64,000 nucleotides of DNA. Origin: Liolophura sinensis (taxonomy: Eukaryota > Mollusca > Polyplacophora > Chitonida > Chitonidae). Both the position numbers and the translations under genes were made by a program. The stretch covers positions 31,377,732-31,441,731 of the forward strand of contig NC_088304.1 in assembly GCF_032854445.1 (NCBI RefSeq), given 5' to 3'. This document shows positions 1 through 15,200 of this stretch, in pieces. The stretch's first letter is position 1, and every line of letters begins with the position of its first letter. The notes beneath the pieces were generated by a model. That model had not been told where the DNA came from. It made no database searches and was given only the letters and a program-made list of their open reading frames with translations.

Positions 1-129
1 ACATGTATCGCCCCAGTCACAAGGATTTGTGAAATGTCCAGTTGTACATGTAAGTGAAAAATACTAATTTTTAAAATTACTATTGCTGGATGTACCTTTT
101 AATGGTTCTCTTTGTCGTTTTTTTAACAG

Positions 130-201
130 AACAAGGAGTTTAAATGGCTGATAGAAGAGGAGGTACACCATGTGTTGGAGGAGATACATAGTGTCATGAT
201 A
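130..201 (+). CDS. ROGDI: Rogdi, first visible exon
   Basis: This exon follows a TTTTTTTAACAG acceptor and ends at a GTAAGT donor at 202. Its 24 codons read NKEFKWLIEEEVHHVLEEIH and then SVMI. This is the conserved N-terminal helix of Rogdi (KEF.WL..EVH.VL). Both ends are phase 0. The exon with the start codon lies left of the window. Confidence 0.9.
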
Positions 202-3200
202 GTAAGTACTGGCTCACTAATAACTGTATTCAAAATCAAAACTAGCTCATTTCTTTTTTATTTCATCCTATCTAATAATAATATGGACATGCTATCTTAA
301 CACTGGTCAGTAATGTAAGAAAGGGCTTGAATGCAAGATATTCTTGCCTTGTTTTGAGTGTCGTAAAATACCAATGAAATAAATTAATAAAATAAATAAA
401 TCCAATGCAAGAGGTAGACAAGAAGTTCTATATGTTGGTATGTGGCAGCTTTTTGTAAATTTTCTCTTTTGTTGAATTTGATGTTGGACTTCAAAATATT
501 CTTCACCAAGGTGTAAATCCCCAGAGAATTATTAAAAAAAAAAAACAATAAAAAACAGTGCAAATAATCATATAAACATGTCATGAATGTCTTGGGAGGG
601 AGCGGGGGTGGGGGGATTTGACATGTCTCTCCATATTTTTTGTTACATCACAGCAGATTCTGTGGATTGTTATACTTCCATTGTACATACAGTGTAGACT
701 ACAATGTTTCACTCAGAAGTTTGGTATGTAAAAACTCGCTCTCAGAAGCACACAAAAGCCTTGTAATGATACTTTTGGTGCCAACACTCAATTTTTTCTG
801 TTAAGAAATTAAGCAACTTTATGCACAAAAAATCCCTCAAATGCTTTATAAGATGGATGAATCAATCGGAACCAAGCAGAGTGAAGTGTGCCATTTGAAA
901 AATGGTGAAATACAGTATATGTCATTATACATATTATAGTGAGTTATTTTTAATAGGTGGCAATCTGAATGTTGCATTCTGGTTGGAATTGAGTTACAGG
1001 TGTATATAAGCAAACTGCAATGCACATCTGTGTGGCCTCGCTTCCTCAAGGGTGTTCAAGCTACAATACATACGTACAATCTCCTGTTTGCATCTTTAGA
1101 CATACCTGTGACAGATCCCCTTATACTTTTCAGTGAGTAAAAATAACAGTCTTTGTTGATCTAATGGTTAGTCATACAGGTTTATCAAACACCAGTTAGG
1201 TTAGGAGTTATAGCCTCATTTTCAGTACCTGGGGGAGATTCCACAAAAACATTTCTAATATAATAATTCACAATTTAGAACGTTACCACAGTGTTTATTT
1301 TTCCGTAATGGGAGATGAAATTTTGACACATTTGTTTTAAGACCATATTGATGAGGTGATCAAAATTTTAATTTACAGGGCTCAAGAATAAGCTCTAAAA
1401 TCAAATTTCAAATTTTGACTTCAGTCAAAACAGGCTTTGTGGAATTGTCCCCTAAAACAATTCATTGCTGTCAAACACAATTAGGATGTACATCTAGTGA
1501 AGGATCTGCAGTACAGTATTAGATCTCTGCCTGGCCATATAGCTGGAACCTGTCCACTTTGAAGCTTTTGAATTATAGTCAGATAGCTGTGTCCGTGACA
1601 TTTTGGTGGTCATTTGGCCTGTATTTTGGCCAGTAAATGTGAAGAGAACATGTGTGTCGCATGAATATCAACATGACTGCCAGCCTCTGCTTTTGCCCGA
1701 AGGTCCTGTTTGCAATTTTCCACTTCAGTTCTCTGCTCTCTTTTGGACATTTCATGCAGTCAGTTCATGGCGCATAAGAAAGATGTGGGGGAGAACAGAC
1801 GAGGGAGTGAAGGGTAGAGTGTTGGAGGGAGGCTGTGAGTGGAACATGAACTCTAAGGAGAGTTTACTTTGGGATGACGGCTCCTTATACCTTCCCCTGA
1901 GGACTCTTACCGCTCTGCTGTTTAAACAAGCGGAAAACAATCAATATTCTCCTGTTAACAGGTTTATGAAATTGTTTATCAGCAAATCACTCCGCCGTAA
2001 AGCTTATCAGCATCTAGATGACAGGACTGAATCCCAATGTTGATGATTTGTGTGCACACATATGTCGATTGCATTAATGACTACTAGGCTACTGCAATCG
2101 TTTTCTTTTCATGTTGGAATGCTTGAATTACTCTTATGAGTGATCATTCATTCATTTTATAGATATCACAAATTCTGTGTCAGGTGAACTCTGGCCATAT
2201 TTAATGACAGTGGGGTACCGGCAGATTTTCCTGTCACAAAAGGTGACGTGAAACATTTGGAGGTCTGCGGTTTCATTTGTAACATATTTGGTCTACCCAC
2301 AGGGATGTCGCGCTCTTGAGGCTGCAGTGAAATGTCCAGCGTCACTGAAATGGCATGATACGTCCCACTTCAGAGTTCAGACTTGTGCTATTATCTTTTT
2401 CAGACCTTTAGATCGTATGTAATAAATAGGGTGATTGAGAAACCTCGAGACTGAGATAAATTAAAAATTGGACTACAGCTAGTATTGCATGCATATAAAT
2501 ACACAGATTTGAATATACATGTGAGCATGTCTATCATGCTTTGCCTACTTTGATTCATTGTGTTCTTGTTTAAAATCAAACTACATTGATTGGTCTGACT
2601 AATGTACCCTAATTCTTAAAACACTGCAACCAATTTTTGTCATCATTTTTAGCTCACTGTTACGAAGTAAAGCGAGGTATTGTGAGTTGGGGGGGAGGGG
2701 GGGTAAGCTTTTTTGTTTGGGTCAGTTGATGAAGGTTTTATGTTTGGGTCTGCTAATCCCACAGTTTTCACATGACCTTTATGAAACTTGGTGGGATTGA
2801 TGAACATGGTTTGGACATTTACTCGTTTTGATTAGGGATGTTTGCATTTTTATTCAAATTATCACTTAGCCATTTTATCTTAGCCAGTACTATTCAGTTT
2901 TGTTTGCCAGGGTAAGGTTTTATGTTTGGGTCAGATATTCCAACAGTTTTCACAACATCTTTGTGAAACTTGGTGGGAATGATGAACATGCCTTGATGAT
3001 GTACACACAATAATTTTGATATTATATTGGATATTTTAGCTACTGTGGTGACCTAATGACTACAGTGCTGGTTGCCGTAGTAGTTACGTGCTCTTAACAT
3101 TAAGCTTGTTTTGTTTTTTTTTAGCACCTTATAATGGCAATCAGCACCTATATAATAGCAATCAGCACCAATTAGCACCTGTATAATGGCAATCAGCACC

Positions 3201-6200
3201 TGTATAATGGCAATCAGCTCCTGTATAATGGCAATCATACGTGGATCTCCAACATGCAGCGATAGAAAGTTGTGTTTTGTTTGTGTTTATTTTTTATATT
3301 TCTTTTCGCCTGTGAACATCTACCAAGGCCCTACAGATGGAATGTTAAGCTGTTGAATTGTTTTTAGTTTTATAGGCTTTGTGAATGTTTTTAATTATTT
3401 TAATTGATAGATTTGAATTCGAAAATTTAGAAGTTATATAATCTTCACTTTGATTTGTGTTGTAAACACGTTCTCAAGAAATTTAGCCTGCATGCAGGGC
3501 AATAATTTTTTGTATACAGAATTCCTGTGACTTCATTGCGTATGAGGTTTATGGACTTTCCTAGATCTACCATTTTTGTAATCAAGAAAAATTTCATGTA
3601 GGGCTTCCATTTTTTATGCACATGCCTACCTACATGTAGGATAACGAAGGGTATTGGATTCTCCGGCCATTTTACCATTCTCCTGTTTTGTGGACACACA
3701 TTCAGTCATTTTTCTAGATAAGCTTTTTGTCTCTCTAGCTATCCTATAGGTGGTTGGCCATAACAGCCATCTTTGAGGTAAGATTGAGCCTTGCCCACTG
3801 AGTGTCTATTGTTAGAGGTGTCATAAGCTGGACAGAGGCCCATGGCTGGTAAGGGTATGTATTTGGGACACCTGGTCTGCTCATTTTAGCCAATATATAT
3901 GTAATTCTAACAGTAATATTGAGTCCTTTTTTTTTTCTCACATGGTTACACCATCTATTGAACAACATGCTCATAACTTTACTTTTTCAAAAGGCTGAAA
4001 AAGAAATATAATATTCTACTTTCAACACAACTAATATCTGTCCCAAATTTGCAAAGAATTAGGCTGCTCTACCAGATTTGTAGAGTGTAAGAATTGACAT
4101 ACCAGTTTATACCAGTTTATCTGGTGTACACATTATCTGTAGAAAGCTTTCCACATTTGCATTAGTACTAGGAAGTACAGAAGATGCCTGAAATTGAAAA
4201 ACTCTGCCTTTTTTTGTTGATGGGTATGTTAATTCAGATGTGAGGCTTTTACTTCAGACGGACGTTGACATTGTCCAGAGCACTCTGCTGTGCTGTTTAA
4301 TCAGGTGGACATTAATAAATACATGTAGGCTTCTGCCAACAGACAGGTAAAGATGTCTGTTACTATAATACTGTTACTAAGGCTGTTATTGTGCAAACAG
4401 GTTCATGAAAATAGGCAACTCCAAATCTCATCACTGTAACAGCTCAAGAGCTTGTCATGGTCATCAGGTGTGAGTGTAATGTTATCAACTGGTGATGCCA
4501 TAGCTGGTATGCCTATTTCTGGCTGTGACGTGCATATATCTGGCTGGCTGTGCATATGTCCGGCTGTGGTGTGCATATTTCTGACTGCGGTGTGCATGTG
4601 TCTGGCTGTGGTGTGCATATGTCTGGCCGTGGCGTGCCTATTTCTGGCTGTGACGTGCATATATCTGGCTGTGCTGTGCAAATGTCCGGCTGTGGTGTGC
4701 ATATTTCTGACTGTTGTGTGCATATGTCTGGCTGTGGTGTGCATATGTCTGGCTGTGGTGTGCATATGTCTGGCTGTGGTGTGCATATTTCTGGCTGTGG
4801 TGTGCATATTTCGGGCTGTGACGTGCATATATCTGGCTGTGATGTGCATGTATCTGGCTGTGCTGTAAATATTTCTGGCTGTGGTGTGCATGTGTCTGGC
4901 TGTGGTGTAAATATTTCTGGCTGTGGTTTGAATATTTCTGGCTGTGGTTTGAATATTTCTGGCTGTGCTGTACATATTTCTGGCTGCGGTTTGAATATTT
5001 CTGGCTGTGGTTTGAATATTTCTGGCTGTGCTGTACATATTTCTGGCTGTACAAAACTATGCTTATTTCCAGTGGTGTTGCTGATAATTCTGGCAATGCT
5101 GTTTTTAGCAATTGTCCTCATTTCTGGCACCAGGCAGTGCAGTACATATGCTTGGAAGTGCTATACATATGTCTGGCCAATCTGTACATTTATATCTGGT
5201 AGTGGTGTACACTTATATGTGGAAGTGCTGTACATATGTCTGGCAGTGCTGTACTCTTATATCTGGCAGTGCTGTACATTTATATCTGGCAATGCTGCAC
5301 ATTTATATCTGGCAGTGCTGTACATTTGTCTAGCAGTGCTGTACACTTATATCTGGCAGTGCTATACACTCATATCTGTCAGTGCTGTAAATATATGTTT
5401 CCCAGTGCTGTAGCTATTGGCCGTCCCACCCTTGCACATACCCTGTAGCTCTGTGTGCTGATAAACGTGTTGTAAATTCATACCATTAGGCATTCATGAC
5501 ACTATTAACTACCTTAGCTGATAACATTAATGACGGGCATTCAAAGCCAAACCATACATGTCACTATAATATTGGTGCATTTATTCAGCGATGTCAGTTT
5601 TCATACATGTATGAACACTTAATCCTTGTCTCAAGTATAGAACATTTGCTTTACCGTACTAACTTTATTTTTGCTGTGGTCAAAACCAATGTTTTAATGT
5701 TGCAAATTCTGTTGAGAACTAACACAGCATGTTGACTGTATTCTGTTGAGCACTAACACAGCATTTTGACTGTATTCTGTTGAGAACAAACGCAGCATGT
5801 AGACTGTATTCTGTTGAGAACTAACACAGCATGTTGACTGTATTCTGTTGAGCACTAACACAGCATGTTGACTGTATTCTGTCAAGAACAAACGCAGCAT
5901 GTAGACTGTATTCTGTTGAGAACTAACACAGCATGTTGACTGTATTCTGTTGAGAACTAACGCAGCATGTTGACTGTATTCTGTTGAGAACTAACACAGC
6001 ATGTTGGCTGTATTCTGTTGAGAACTAACACAGCATGTTGACTGTATTCTGTTGAGCACTAACACAGCATGTTGACTGTATTCTGTTGAGAACTAAGACA
6101 GCATGTTGACTGTATTCTGTTGAGAACTAAGACAGCATGTTGACTTTATTCTCAACAATGTTGACTGTATTCTGTTGAGAACTAACACAGCATGTTGACT

Positions 6201-9200
6201 GTATTCTGTTGAGCACTAACACAGCATTTGACTGTATCCTGCTGAGAACTAACACAGCATGTTGACTGTATTCTGTGAGAACTAAGACAGCATGTTGACT
6301 GTATTCTGTTGAGAACTAAGACAGCATGTTGACTTTATTCTCAACAATGTTGACTGTATTCTGTTGAGAACTAACACAGCATGTTGACTGTATTCTGTTG
6401 AGCACTAACACAGCATTTTGACTGTATCCTGCTGAGAACTAACACAGCATTTTGACTGTATTCTGTTGAGAACTAACACAGCATGTTGACTGTATTCTGT
6501 TGAGAACTAACACAACATCTTGACTGTATTCTGTTGAGAACTAACACAGCTTGTTGACTGTATTCTGTTGAGAACTAACACAACATGTTGACTGTATTCT
6601 GTTGAGAACTAACACAGCATGTTGACTGTATTCTGTTGAGCACTAACACAGCATGTTGACTGTATTCTGTCAAGAACAAACGCAGCATGTAGACTGTATT
6701 CTGTTGAGAACTAACACAGCATGTTGACTGTATTCTGTTGAGAACTAACGCAGCATGTTGACTGTATTCTGTTGAGAACTAACACAGCATGTTGGCTGTA
6801 TTCTGTTGAGAACTAACGCAGCATGTTGACTGTATTCTGTTGAGCACTAACACAGCATGTTGACTGTATTCTGTTGAGAACTAAGACAGCATGTTGACTG
6901 TATTCTGTTGAGAACTAAGACAGCATGTTGACTTTATTCTCAACAATGTTGACTGTATTCTGTTGAGAACTAACACAGCATGTTGACTGTATTCTGTTGA
7001 GCACTAACACAGCATTTTGACTGTATCCTGCTGAGAACTAACACAGCATTTTGACTGTATTCTGTTGAGAACTAACACAGCATGTTGACTGTATTCTGTT
7101 GAGAACTAACACAACATGTTGACTGTATTCTGTTGAGAACTAACACAGCATGTTGACTGTATTCTGTTGAGAACTAACACAACATGTTGACTGTATTCTG
7201 TTGAGAACTAACACAGCATGTTGACTGTATTCTGTTGAGAACTAACACAACATGTTGACTGTATTCTGTTGAGAACTAACACAGCATGTTGACTGTATTC
7301 TGTTGAGCACTAACACAGCATGTTGACTGTATTCTGTCAAGAACTAACACAGCATGTTGACTGTATTCTGTTGAGAACTAACACAGCATGTTGATTGTAT
7401 TCTGTTGAGAACTAACGCAGCATGTTGACTGTAGTGTTTATAATGAAGCAGCAGCGTGATTAATGGATTTTAATGGATTATCACTTATGTTCTAGACACA
7501 TGTATCAATGTTCCAATATCCTCTACTGATATCCATCTAGTTGTATGCTCACATGTACACATACAATGTAGGTATCCAAAGGGCTGAGCCCCTGGGTATG
7601 AGGAAGGCGAGGTCATATGAAATGTGGTCACGGGGCCAGTTGGTGATGGTTTTTTTTTACCCCCGATAAGTCATTGGCATGATTGGAGGTTACAGGACCT
7701 CAGAGGCTAGATACATGTGTACATCTGATACAAGATGTTCCTTGGCCCTTCCTTGGCCCTACCAATTGAGGAGTATAATACATAAATATAACCTGATGTC
7801 CCTGTATCTTATGTGATTCCTAATTTTCATTGGCTGATCAGGCACGTTAAAATGTTGACATACATTTATTAGAGCTGCAGGCCATGCCCACAAGGGGTGT
7901 GTGGGATTTAAACTCTGCGCAGCTGAATTACAGCTTACTGGATGGACTTACAATGTATGTCATTTTTCTTTGTGACATCAAGCACTATACCAGCACTGTT
8001 CGCAGTCGATGTAGCTAGCATGATTTTTGTTAGCTTAGCTTTACATATATGCCAGACTGGACTGCGGGTCAGGGTTACAGTTCATACCCAGATTTTAAAT
8101 CCGCACATACCCTTCTTAACACGCAGATAACTTATAAATTTCATAATGGTGGCAATGCTCATACAGTAAGATATATCTATTTCTCTGTCAGTGGTAAGAT
8201 AATGGAGTCACTCCTTCCCACGAACCACACCTGTCACTCCTTCTGGTTATGTCATGAATTAAATGGAATGTTTGTTGTTTAATCGAACTGTGGAGGTTCC
8301 CCACCAGTGGTCCTTTGGTTGAAATAAACAGATTTTTTTCTGAAATGCAAAAAATTCCAAGGCTCTCGGAGGTTGGTCCCTCGACAACAACTTTTGCTGT
8401 AAATGTTATAAAAGCAGAGAGGTTGGTCAGGTACATTTGCTTAGAGTCTGAAAAAGTACTCTGTTTTGTAGCTTTGCTGCTCCATCCAGTTTCACCCAAT
8501 CATAAATCTGATCTGAACGTCACTGTTACTGGTGAAAAATTCAGAGTATGGCATTAAACAGCCAGTAAATTGCGGAATATGTCAGTGGAAATTTGTGTAA
8601 AACAGAGTACTGGAGAATTCATTGAATTCCCATGATGAGTAATTACTGAGACAATTTAAACTGACAGCTATGATGTTTTGCTTTAGGTGCCCCTCTTGAT
8701 TCGGATCAGCGTGTTACCTTGGCTAATGCATGAGAGATATCAGGTGCCTTTGTCTACTTTATATGAAAACTGAAAATTCATGTCAAGGTTGAGCCTCGTG
8801 AGTTTTGATTTGTCCAGCTCACGGCCTGGCTTCGAGGTTCTGTCAGTTGTTCAGAAATGGACGAAGGGACTTCAGTTTTGATCCAGTCTGCATGCATGTA
8901 GGTTTGCAAAATGTGGATTATGTTTGAGTCCACAATGTGGCTGTTGAAAAGATTGCCATATTGTATCAAGACAAACAGTTTTCAGTGGAGCTGTACCTGT
9001 AATTCTGGTGAACAAAAGGGGATTTGGACGATGACTTGATACAGGCAGCACCAGATAAAAACCTGCTTCTCACAGGTCCTCTCTGTGATTTAAATCAATG
9101 AAGTTTTTTTGTGAGCTGCCAAAGAGTCCATGGATTTTTTTAAAGAGGGGTTTGAAGGAGAGTGTATTGATTGGCTGGCACTCAAGCATTGGGTTCTACG

Positions 9201-12200
9201 CGCTATGCTTCAGGCAACATTGTACTTTTTTTTCTGTTCCGAATCAGCTGAAGTGGCTACCAGCATTAAGAGCTGTTCACGTTCAGGCACTCCTCCTTCG
9301 ACAACTCCGGAAAGATACTTATCTCCTGGTGGACAGAAATGGCAGCGAAAATGTGGTGTAGCAGAAGACATAAGCTGGATAATATGACATTCTGCCTGCA
9401 CGTTTCCTGTGAGTTTCAAAATCTGAAGATTTCTCACCTCGTCTGGGTCACTGTCACCTACATACACTATAATTTCCTCTTCCTCAACCTGTCCCATCCC
9501 CCCCCCCACCTCCACTCCAACACACACACAATGACAAAATGACAAATTTAATTAAACCGCTTACAAGTTGTACATGAATGTGGGTATTGCGTAAAAGCAA
9601 AATAGATGGCCAGAAAATTATTTAGTTTCTAAAATTCTTAAAATGAGTCTCTTTCTTGCAACAAAATATGCAGCAATTTTTTTTATGTCTATAAAGATTC
9701 CAGAATGCTGTTTGATTCCTGCTAGCTCTTCAAAAAATTGACATATTTAACAAAATCTTAAAACATTATCACTTACAGGTACATACATGTATGTCTGTTA
9801 TTGGTTTTTTTTATTTGCTTTTCTTTTCAGGAATTGATCCAGTGTAAATTATGACACATCAGTAAAATGTTCAGAAACACATTGTTAATTTTTCCAATCA
9901 GGTATTCAGTACCTTTTGTAGTGAAGAAAATGGCTTAGATGATGTAGTTGATGGATGGTGAGATGGCTAGATGATGTAGTTGATGGATGGTCAGATGGCT
10001 AGATGATGTAGTTGATGGATGGTGAGATGGCTAGATGATTGTAGTTGATGGGATGGTGAGATGGCTAGATGATGTAGTTGATGGGATGGTGAGATGGCTA
10101 GCTGATGTAGTTGATGGGATGGTGAGATGGCTAGATGATGTAGTTGATGGGATGGTGAGATGGCTAGGTGGTGGAGTTGAGGGATGGTGAGATGGCTAGA
10201 TGATGTAGTTGATGGGATGGTGAGATGGCTAGATGATGTAGTTGATGGGATGGTGAGATGCTAAATGATGTAGTTGATGGGATGGTGAGATGGCTAGATG
10301 ATGTAGTTGATGGGATGGTGAGATGGCTAGATGATGTAGTTGATGGGATGGTGAGATGGCTAGATGATGTAGTTGATGAATGGTGAGATGGCTAGATGAT
10401 GTAGTTGACAGATGGTGAGATGGCTAGATGATGTAGTTGATGCATGGTAAGATGGCTAGATGGTGTAGTTGATGCATGGTGAGATGGCTAGTGATGTAGT
10501 TGATGCATGGTGAGATGGCTAGATGATGTAGTTGATGGATGGTGAGATGGTTAGATGATGTAGTTGATGCATGGTAAGATGGCTAGATGATGTAGTTGAT
10601 GAATGGTGAGATGGCTAGATGGTGGAGTTGAGGGATGGTGAGATGGCTAGATGATGTAGTTGATGCATGGTGAGATGGCTAGATGATGTAGTTGATGGGA
10701 TGGTGAGATGGCTAGATGATGTAGTTGATGCATGGTAAGATGGCTAGATGATGGAGTTGATGGATGGTGAGATGGCTAGATGATGTAGTTGATGGGATGG
10801 TGAGATGGCTAGATGATGTAGTTGATGCATGGTGAGATGGCTAGATGATGTAGTTGATGCATGGTGAGATGGCTAGATGATGTAGTTGATGCATGGTGAG
10901 ATCTTTTCTAGTTCTAGTTTCATTACCATATGCAGTGTATATGTGTGTAATGTATTTTGCCTAAAAATGGTTGGAAAAAAACAACAGGAAACAAATATTA
11001 CTTTCTGGTGTTGAAACTTTTCTCTAGTAGAATCTCTTCCTACTTGTAGCTGTATATGTATGTACATTCCAGACAAATCCAGAAACAGCTGTCGATTATG
11101 TCACTAGAACTCTCAGAATCAGGGGAAATGACTATCTTAGTCATGAAGTAATAAGTTTACTGTCTCTGACTCCCTTCGTCGACTGTGTCTAGCCCTGTGT
11201 GTGTACCCCCACCCCCTACCCTCACCCTTTACCATCTCCCTGTAAAAGCTGTTCTAGCTGGCTAGACATCAGATAAGCCCCCCTGTAGCAATATAACTCT
11301 CTGGCGGAAACTGTGGACGGCGTTCCTGTAATAATATTGACAGACAATTTCCTAATGTAGGTTGGCTCTTGCTAAGATGCAGTTCACCGTGAGAGCGAAC
11401 AGGGTGAAAATCTTCTCCTTCCCTGGTCACTACAAGTTATCTGTCTGTTTGTAGAGGAAGCTTGATAGAAAGATGCCTTTGGACATTTCGGAAGTCGTTA
11501 TGCCCTTTTCTATAGACTACAGGTTACGAATAAACAGAAATACATGTAGACTTAAAGGATTGACCAGTATGTTCATGTGTTCTTCCAGTCATAATATGTC
11601 TCAAGGCCTGTCTTGATCTACCTGATCTGTTTGGTACATTTTTTGTTTTTTTTCTTCCTTGTCATAAATGTATATGATTTTGCTGGTCGCAAAATCTGTA
11701 TTTGTCACATTTTTTTACTCGGGGCATTTTTTGTTCAGTGTGACAGAATTTTATTTTAGTCATAATTTCAGTGTGGCTCTATGGTGTCTTTTCTGGTGTC
11801 ACTGCGTTGAGGTATGGTGGAGTGTTGTGTCCAGTGTTACTGTGCCGTGGTAGATGGTGTCACTCTCCTGTGGAAGGGTGTCGTGTCTGGCATTTCGACT
11901 TTGTTATATGTGTAGGTGAGGTGTGTCTGGTGTCAGTACGCCATGGTAGGGTGTCATGTCTGGTGTCAGTATACCACGGGAGGGTGTCATGTCTGGCATC
12001 ACTACACAGTGGTACAAGTAAGGGGAGCTGTTGGGTCTGGTGGCAGTACATTGTGGTTGTGTGGGATATCATATCTGGTGTCAGTACACCATGGTAAAGT
12101 GTCATGTCTGCTGTCAGTATACTGTGATAGGGTGTCATCTCTGGCATCACTACACTGTGGTACATGTAGGTGAGGTTTTGGGTCTGTTGTCAGTACACCG

Positions 12201-15200
12201 TGGTAGGGTGTCGTGCCTGCTGTCAGTACACCGTGGTAGGGTGTCATTTCTGCTTTCAGTACACCGTGGTAGTGTGGGGTGTCGTGTCTGGTGTCAGTAC
12301 ACTGTGGGAGGGTGTCATATCTGCTGTCAGTACACAGTGGTAGGGTGTCATGTCTGCTGTCAGTACACCGTGGTAGTGTACGGCGTCGTGTCTGGCATCA
12401 CTACACTGTGGTACATGTAGGTGAGGTGTTGGGTCTGTTGTCAGTACACCATGGTGGTGTGAGGTGTTGTGCCTGCTGNNNNNNNNNNNNNNNNNNNNNN
12501 NNNNNNNNNNNNNNNNNNNNNNNNNNNNNNNNNNNNNNNNNNNNNNNNNNNNNNNNNNNNNNNNNNNNNNNNNNNNNNNNNNNNNNNNNNNNNNNNNNNN
12601 NNNNNNNNNNNNNNNNNNNNNNNNNNNNNNNNNNNNNNNNNNNNNNNNNNNNNNNNNNNNNNNNNNNNNNNNNNNNNNCAATCAGGTATTCCGTACCTTT
12701 TGTAGTGAAGAAAATGGCTTAGATGATGTAGTTGATGGATGTTGAGATAGCTAGATGATGTAGTTGACGGATGGTGAGATGGCTAGATGATGTAGTTGAT
12801 GCATGGTGAGATGGCTAGATGATGTAGTTGATGGGATGGTGAGATGGCTAGATGATGTAGTTGATGCATGGTGAGATGGCTAGATGGTGGAGTTGAGGGA
12901 TGGTGAGATGGCTAGATGATGTAGTTGATGCATGGTGAGATGGCTAGATGATGTAGTTGATGCATGGTGAGATGGCTAGATGGTGGAGTTGAGGGATGGT
13001 GAGATGGCTAGATGATGTAGTTGATGCATGGTAAGATGGCTAGATGATGTAGTTGATGAATGGTGAGATGGCTAGATGATGTAGTTGATGCATGGTGAGA
13101 TGGTTAGATGATGTAGTTGATGCATGGTGAGATGGCTAGATGATGTAGTTGATGCATGGTGAGATGGCTAGATGATGTAGTTGATGGGATGGTGAGATGG
13201 CTAGATGATGTAGTTGATGCATGGTGAGATGGCTAGATGATGTAGTTGATGCATGGTGAGATGGCTAGATGATGTAGTTGATGCATGGTGAGATGGCTAG
13301 ATGGTGGAGTTGAGGGATGGGGAGATGGCTAGATGATGTAGTTGATGCATGGTGAGATGGCTAGATGATGTAGTTGATGGATGGTGAGATGGCTAGATGA
13401 TGTAGTTGATGGGATGGTGAGATGGCTAGATGATGTAGTTGATGCATGGTGAGATGGCTAGATGATGTAGTTGATGGGATGGTGAGATGGCTAGATGATG
13501 TAGTTGATGCATGGTGAGATGGCTAGATGATGTAGTTGATGGGATGGTGAGATGGCCAGATGATGTAGTTGATGCATGGTGAGATCTTTTCTAGTTCTAG
13601 TTTCATTACCATATGCAGTGTATATGTGTGTAATGTATTTTGCCTAAAAATGGTTGGAAAAAAACAACAGGAAACCAATATTACTTTCTGGTGTTGAAAC
13701 TTTTTCTCTAGTAGAATCTCTTCCTACTTGTAGCTGTATATGTATGTACATTCCAGACAAATCCAGAAACAGCTGTCGATTATGTCACTAGAACTCTCAG
13801 AATCAGGGGAAATGACTATCTTAGTCCTAAAGTAATAAGTTTACTGTCTCCCTTCGTCGACTGTGTCTAGCCCTGTGTGTACCCCCACCCCCTACCCTCA
13901 CCCTTTACCATCTCCCTGTAAAAGCTGTTCTAGCTGGCTAGACATCAGATAAGCCCCCCTGTAGCAATATAACTCTCTGGCGGAAACTGTGGACGGCGTT
14001 CCTGTAATAATATTGACAGACAATTTCCTTAATGTAGGTTGGCTCTTGCTAAGATGCAGTTCACCGTGAGAGCGAACAGGGTGAAAATCTTCTCCTTCCC
14101 TGGTCACTACAAGTTATCTGTCTGTTTGTAGAGGAGGCTTGATAGAAAGATGCCTTTGGAACATTTCGGAAGTCGTTATGCCCTTTTCTGTTGACTTTTC
14201 CTATTTCAAAACTACAGGTTACGATATAAACAGAAATACATGTAGACTTAAAGGATTGACCAGTATGTTCATGTGTTCTTCCAGTCATAATATGTCTCAA
14301 GGCCTGTCTTGATCTACCTGATCTGTTTGGTACATTTTTTGTTTTTTTTCTTCCTTGTCATACATGTATATGATTTTGCTGGTCGCAAAATCTGTATTTG
14401 TCACATTTTTTTACTCGGGGCATTTTTTGTTCAGTGTGACAGAATTTTATTTTAGTTATAATTTCAGTGTGGCTCTATGGTGTCTTTTCTGGTGTCACTG
14501 TGTTGAGGTATGGTGGAGTGTTGTGTCCAGTGTTACTGTGCCGTGGTAGATGGTGTCACTCTCCTGTGGAAGGGTGTCGTGTCTGGCATTTCGACATTGT
14601 GATATGTGTACGGTGAGGTGTGTCTGGTGTCAGTACACCATGGTAGGGTGTTATGTCTGGTGTCAGTATACCACGGGAGGGTGTCACGTCTGGCATCACT
14701 ACACAGTGGTACAAGTAAGGGGAGCTGTTGGGTCTGGTGGCAGTACATTGTGGTTGTGTGGGATATCATATCTGGTGTCAGTACACCATGGTAAAGTGTC
14801 ATGTCTGCTGTCAGTATACTGTGATAGGGTGTCATCTCTGGCATCACTACACTGTGGTACATGTAAGGTGAGGTGTTGGGCCTGTTGTCAGTACACCGTG
14901 GTGGTGTGAGGTGTTGTGCCTGCTGTCAGTACACAGTGGTAGGGTGTCATTTCTGCTGTCAGTACACCGTGGTAGTGTACGGCGTCGCGTCTGGCATCAC
15001 TACACTGTGGAACATGTACATGTCAGGTGAGGTGTTGTGCCTGGGGTAACTATGCTGTAGTAAGGTGAGGTGTCGTGTCTGGTGTCAGTACACTGTGGTA
15101 GTGTTGTTTGTCATGTATGCATGGTGTCACTAGACGGTGATAGTGTGGGGTGTTGTGTCTCGTGTCAGTACACCATGGTAGTTTGGGGTGTGTCAGGTGT

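Larger units (their letters stand above)
9897..12478. repeat. Duplicated block, copy A
   Basis: The block begins with ATCAGGTATTC.GTACCTTTT and holds a 33-bp array, about 900 bp of non-repetitive spacer (from 10906) and a second 33-bp array. The same order recurs at 12679-15230. The copies differ by scattered substitutions, small indels and array length. The spacer has no gene I can recognise. Confidence 0.9.

Noticed and set aside
1603-2043. 146-codon open frame on +, longest non-repeat frame in Rogdi intron 1
   Set aside because: No recognisable motif, no convincing splice sites or neighbours, and amino-acid composition typical of chance translation. I cannot exclude it but have no positive evidence.
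4403-5413. Open frames of 138-287 codons on both strands
   Set aside because: They are read-through of a stop-free 21-bp minisatellite; the simultaneous openness of several frames is explained by the unit length.
5704-7437. Possible CRISPR-like array (regular 34-bp repeats)
   Set aside because: There are no unique spacers; the units are contiguous, and the setting is a eukaryotic intron.
12256-12745. Open frames across the N run
   Set aside because: The frames are created by translating unknown bases and repeat units.
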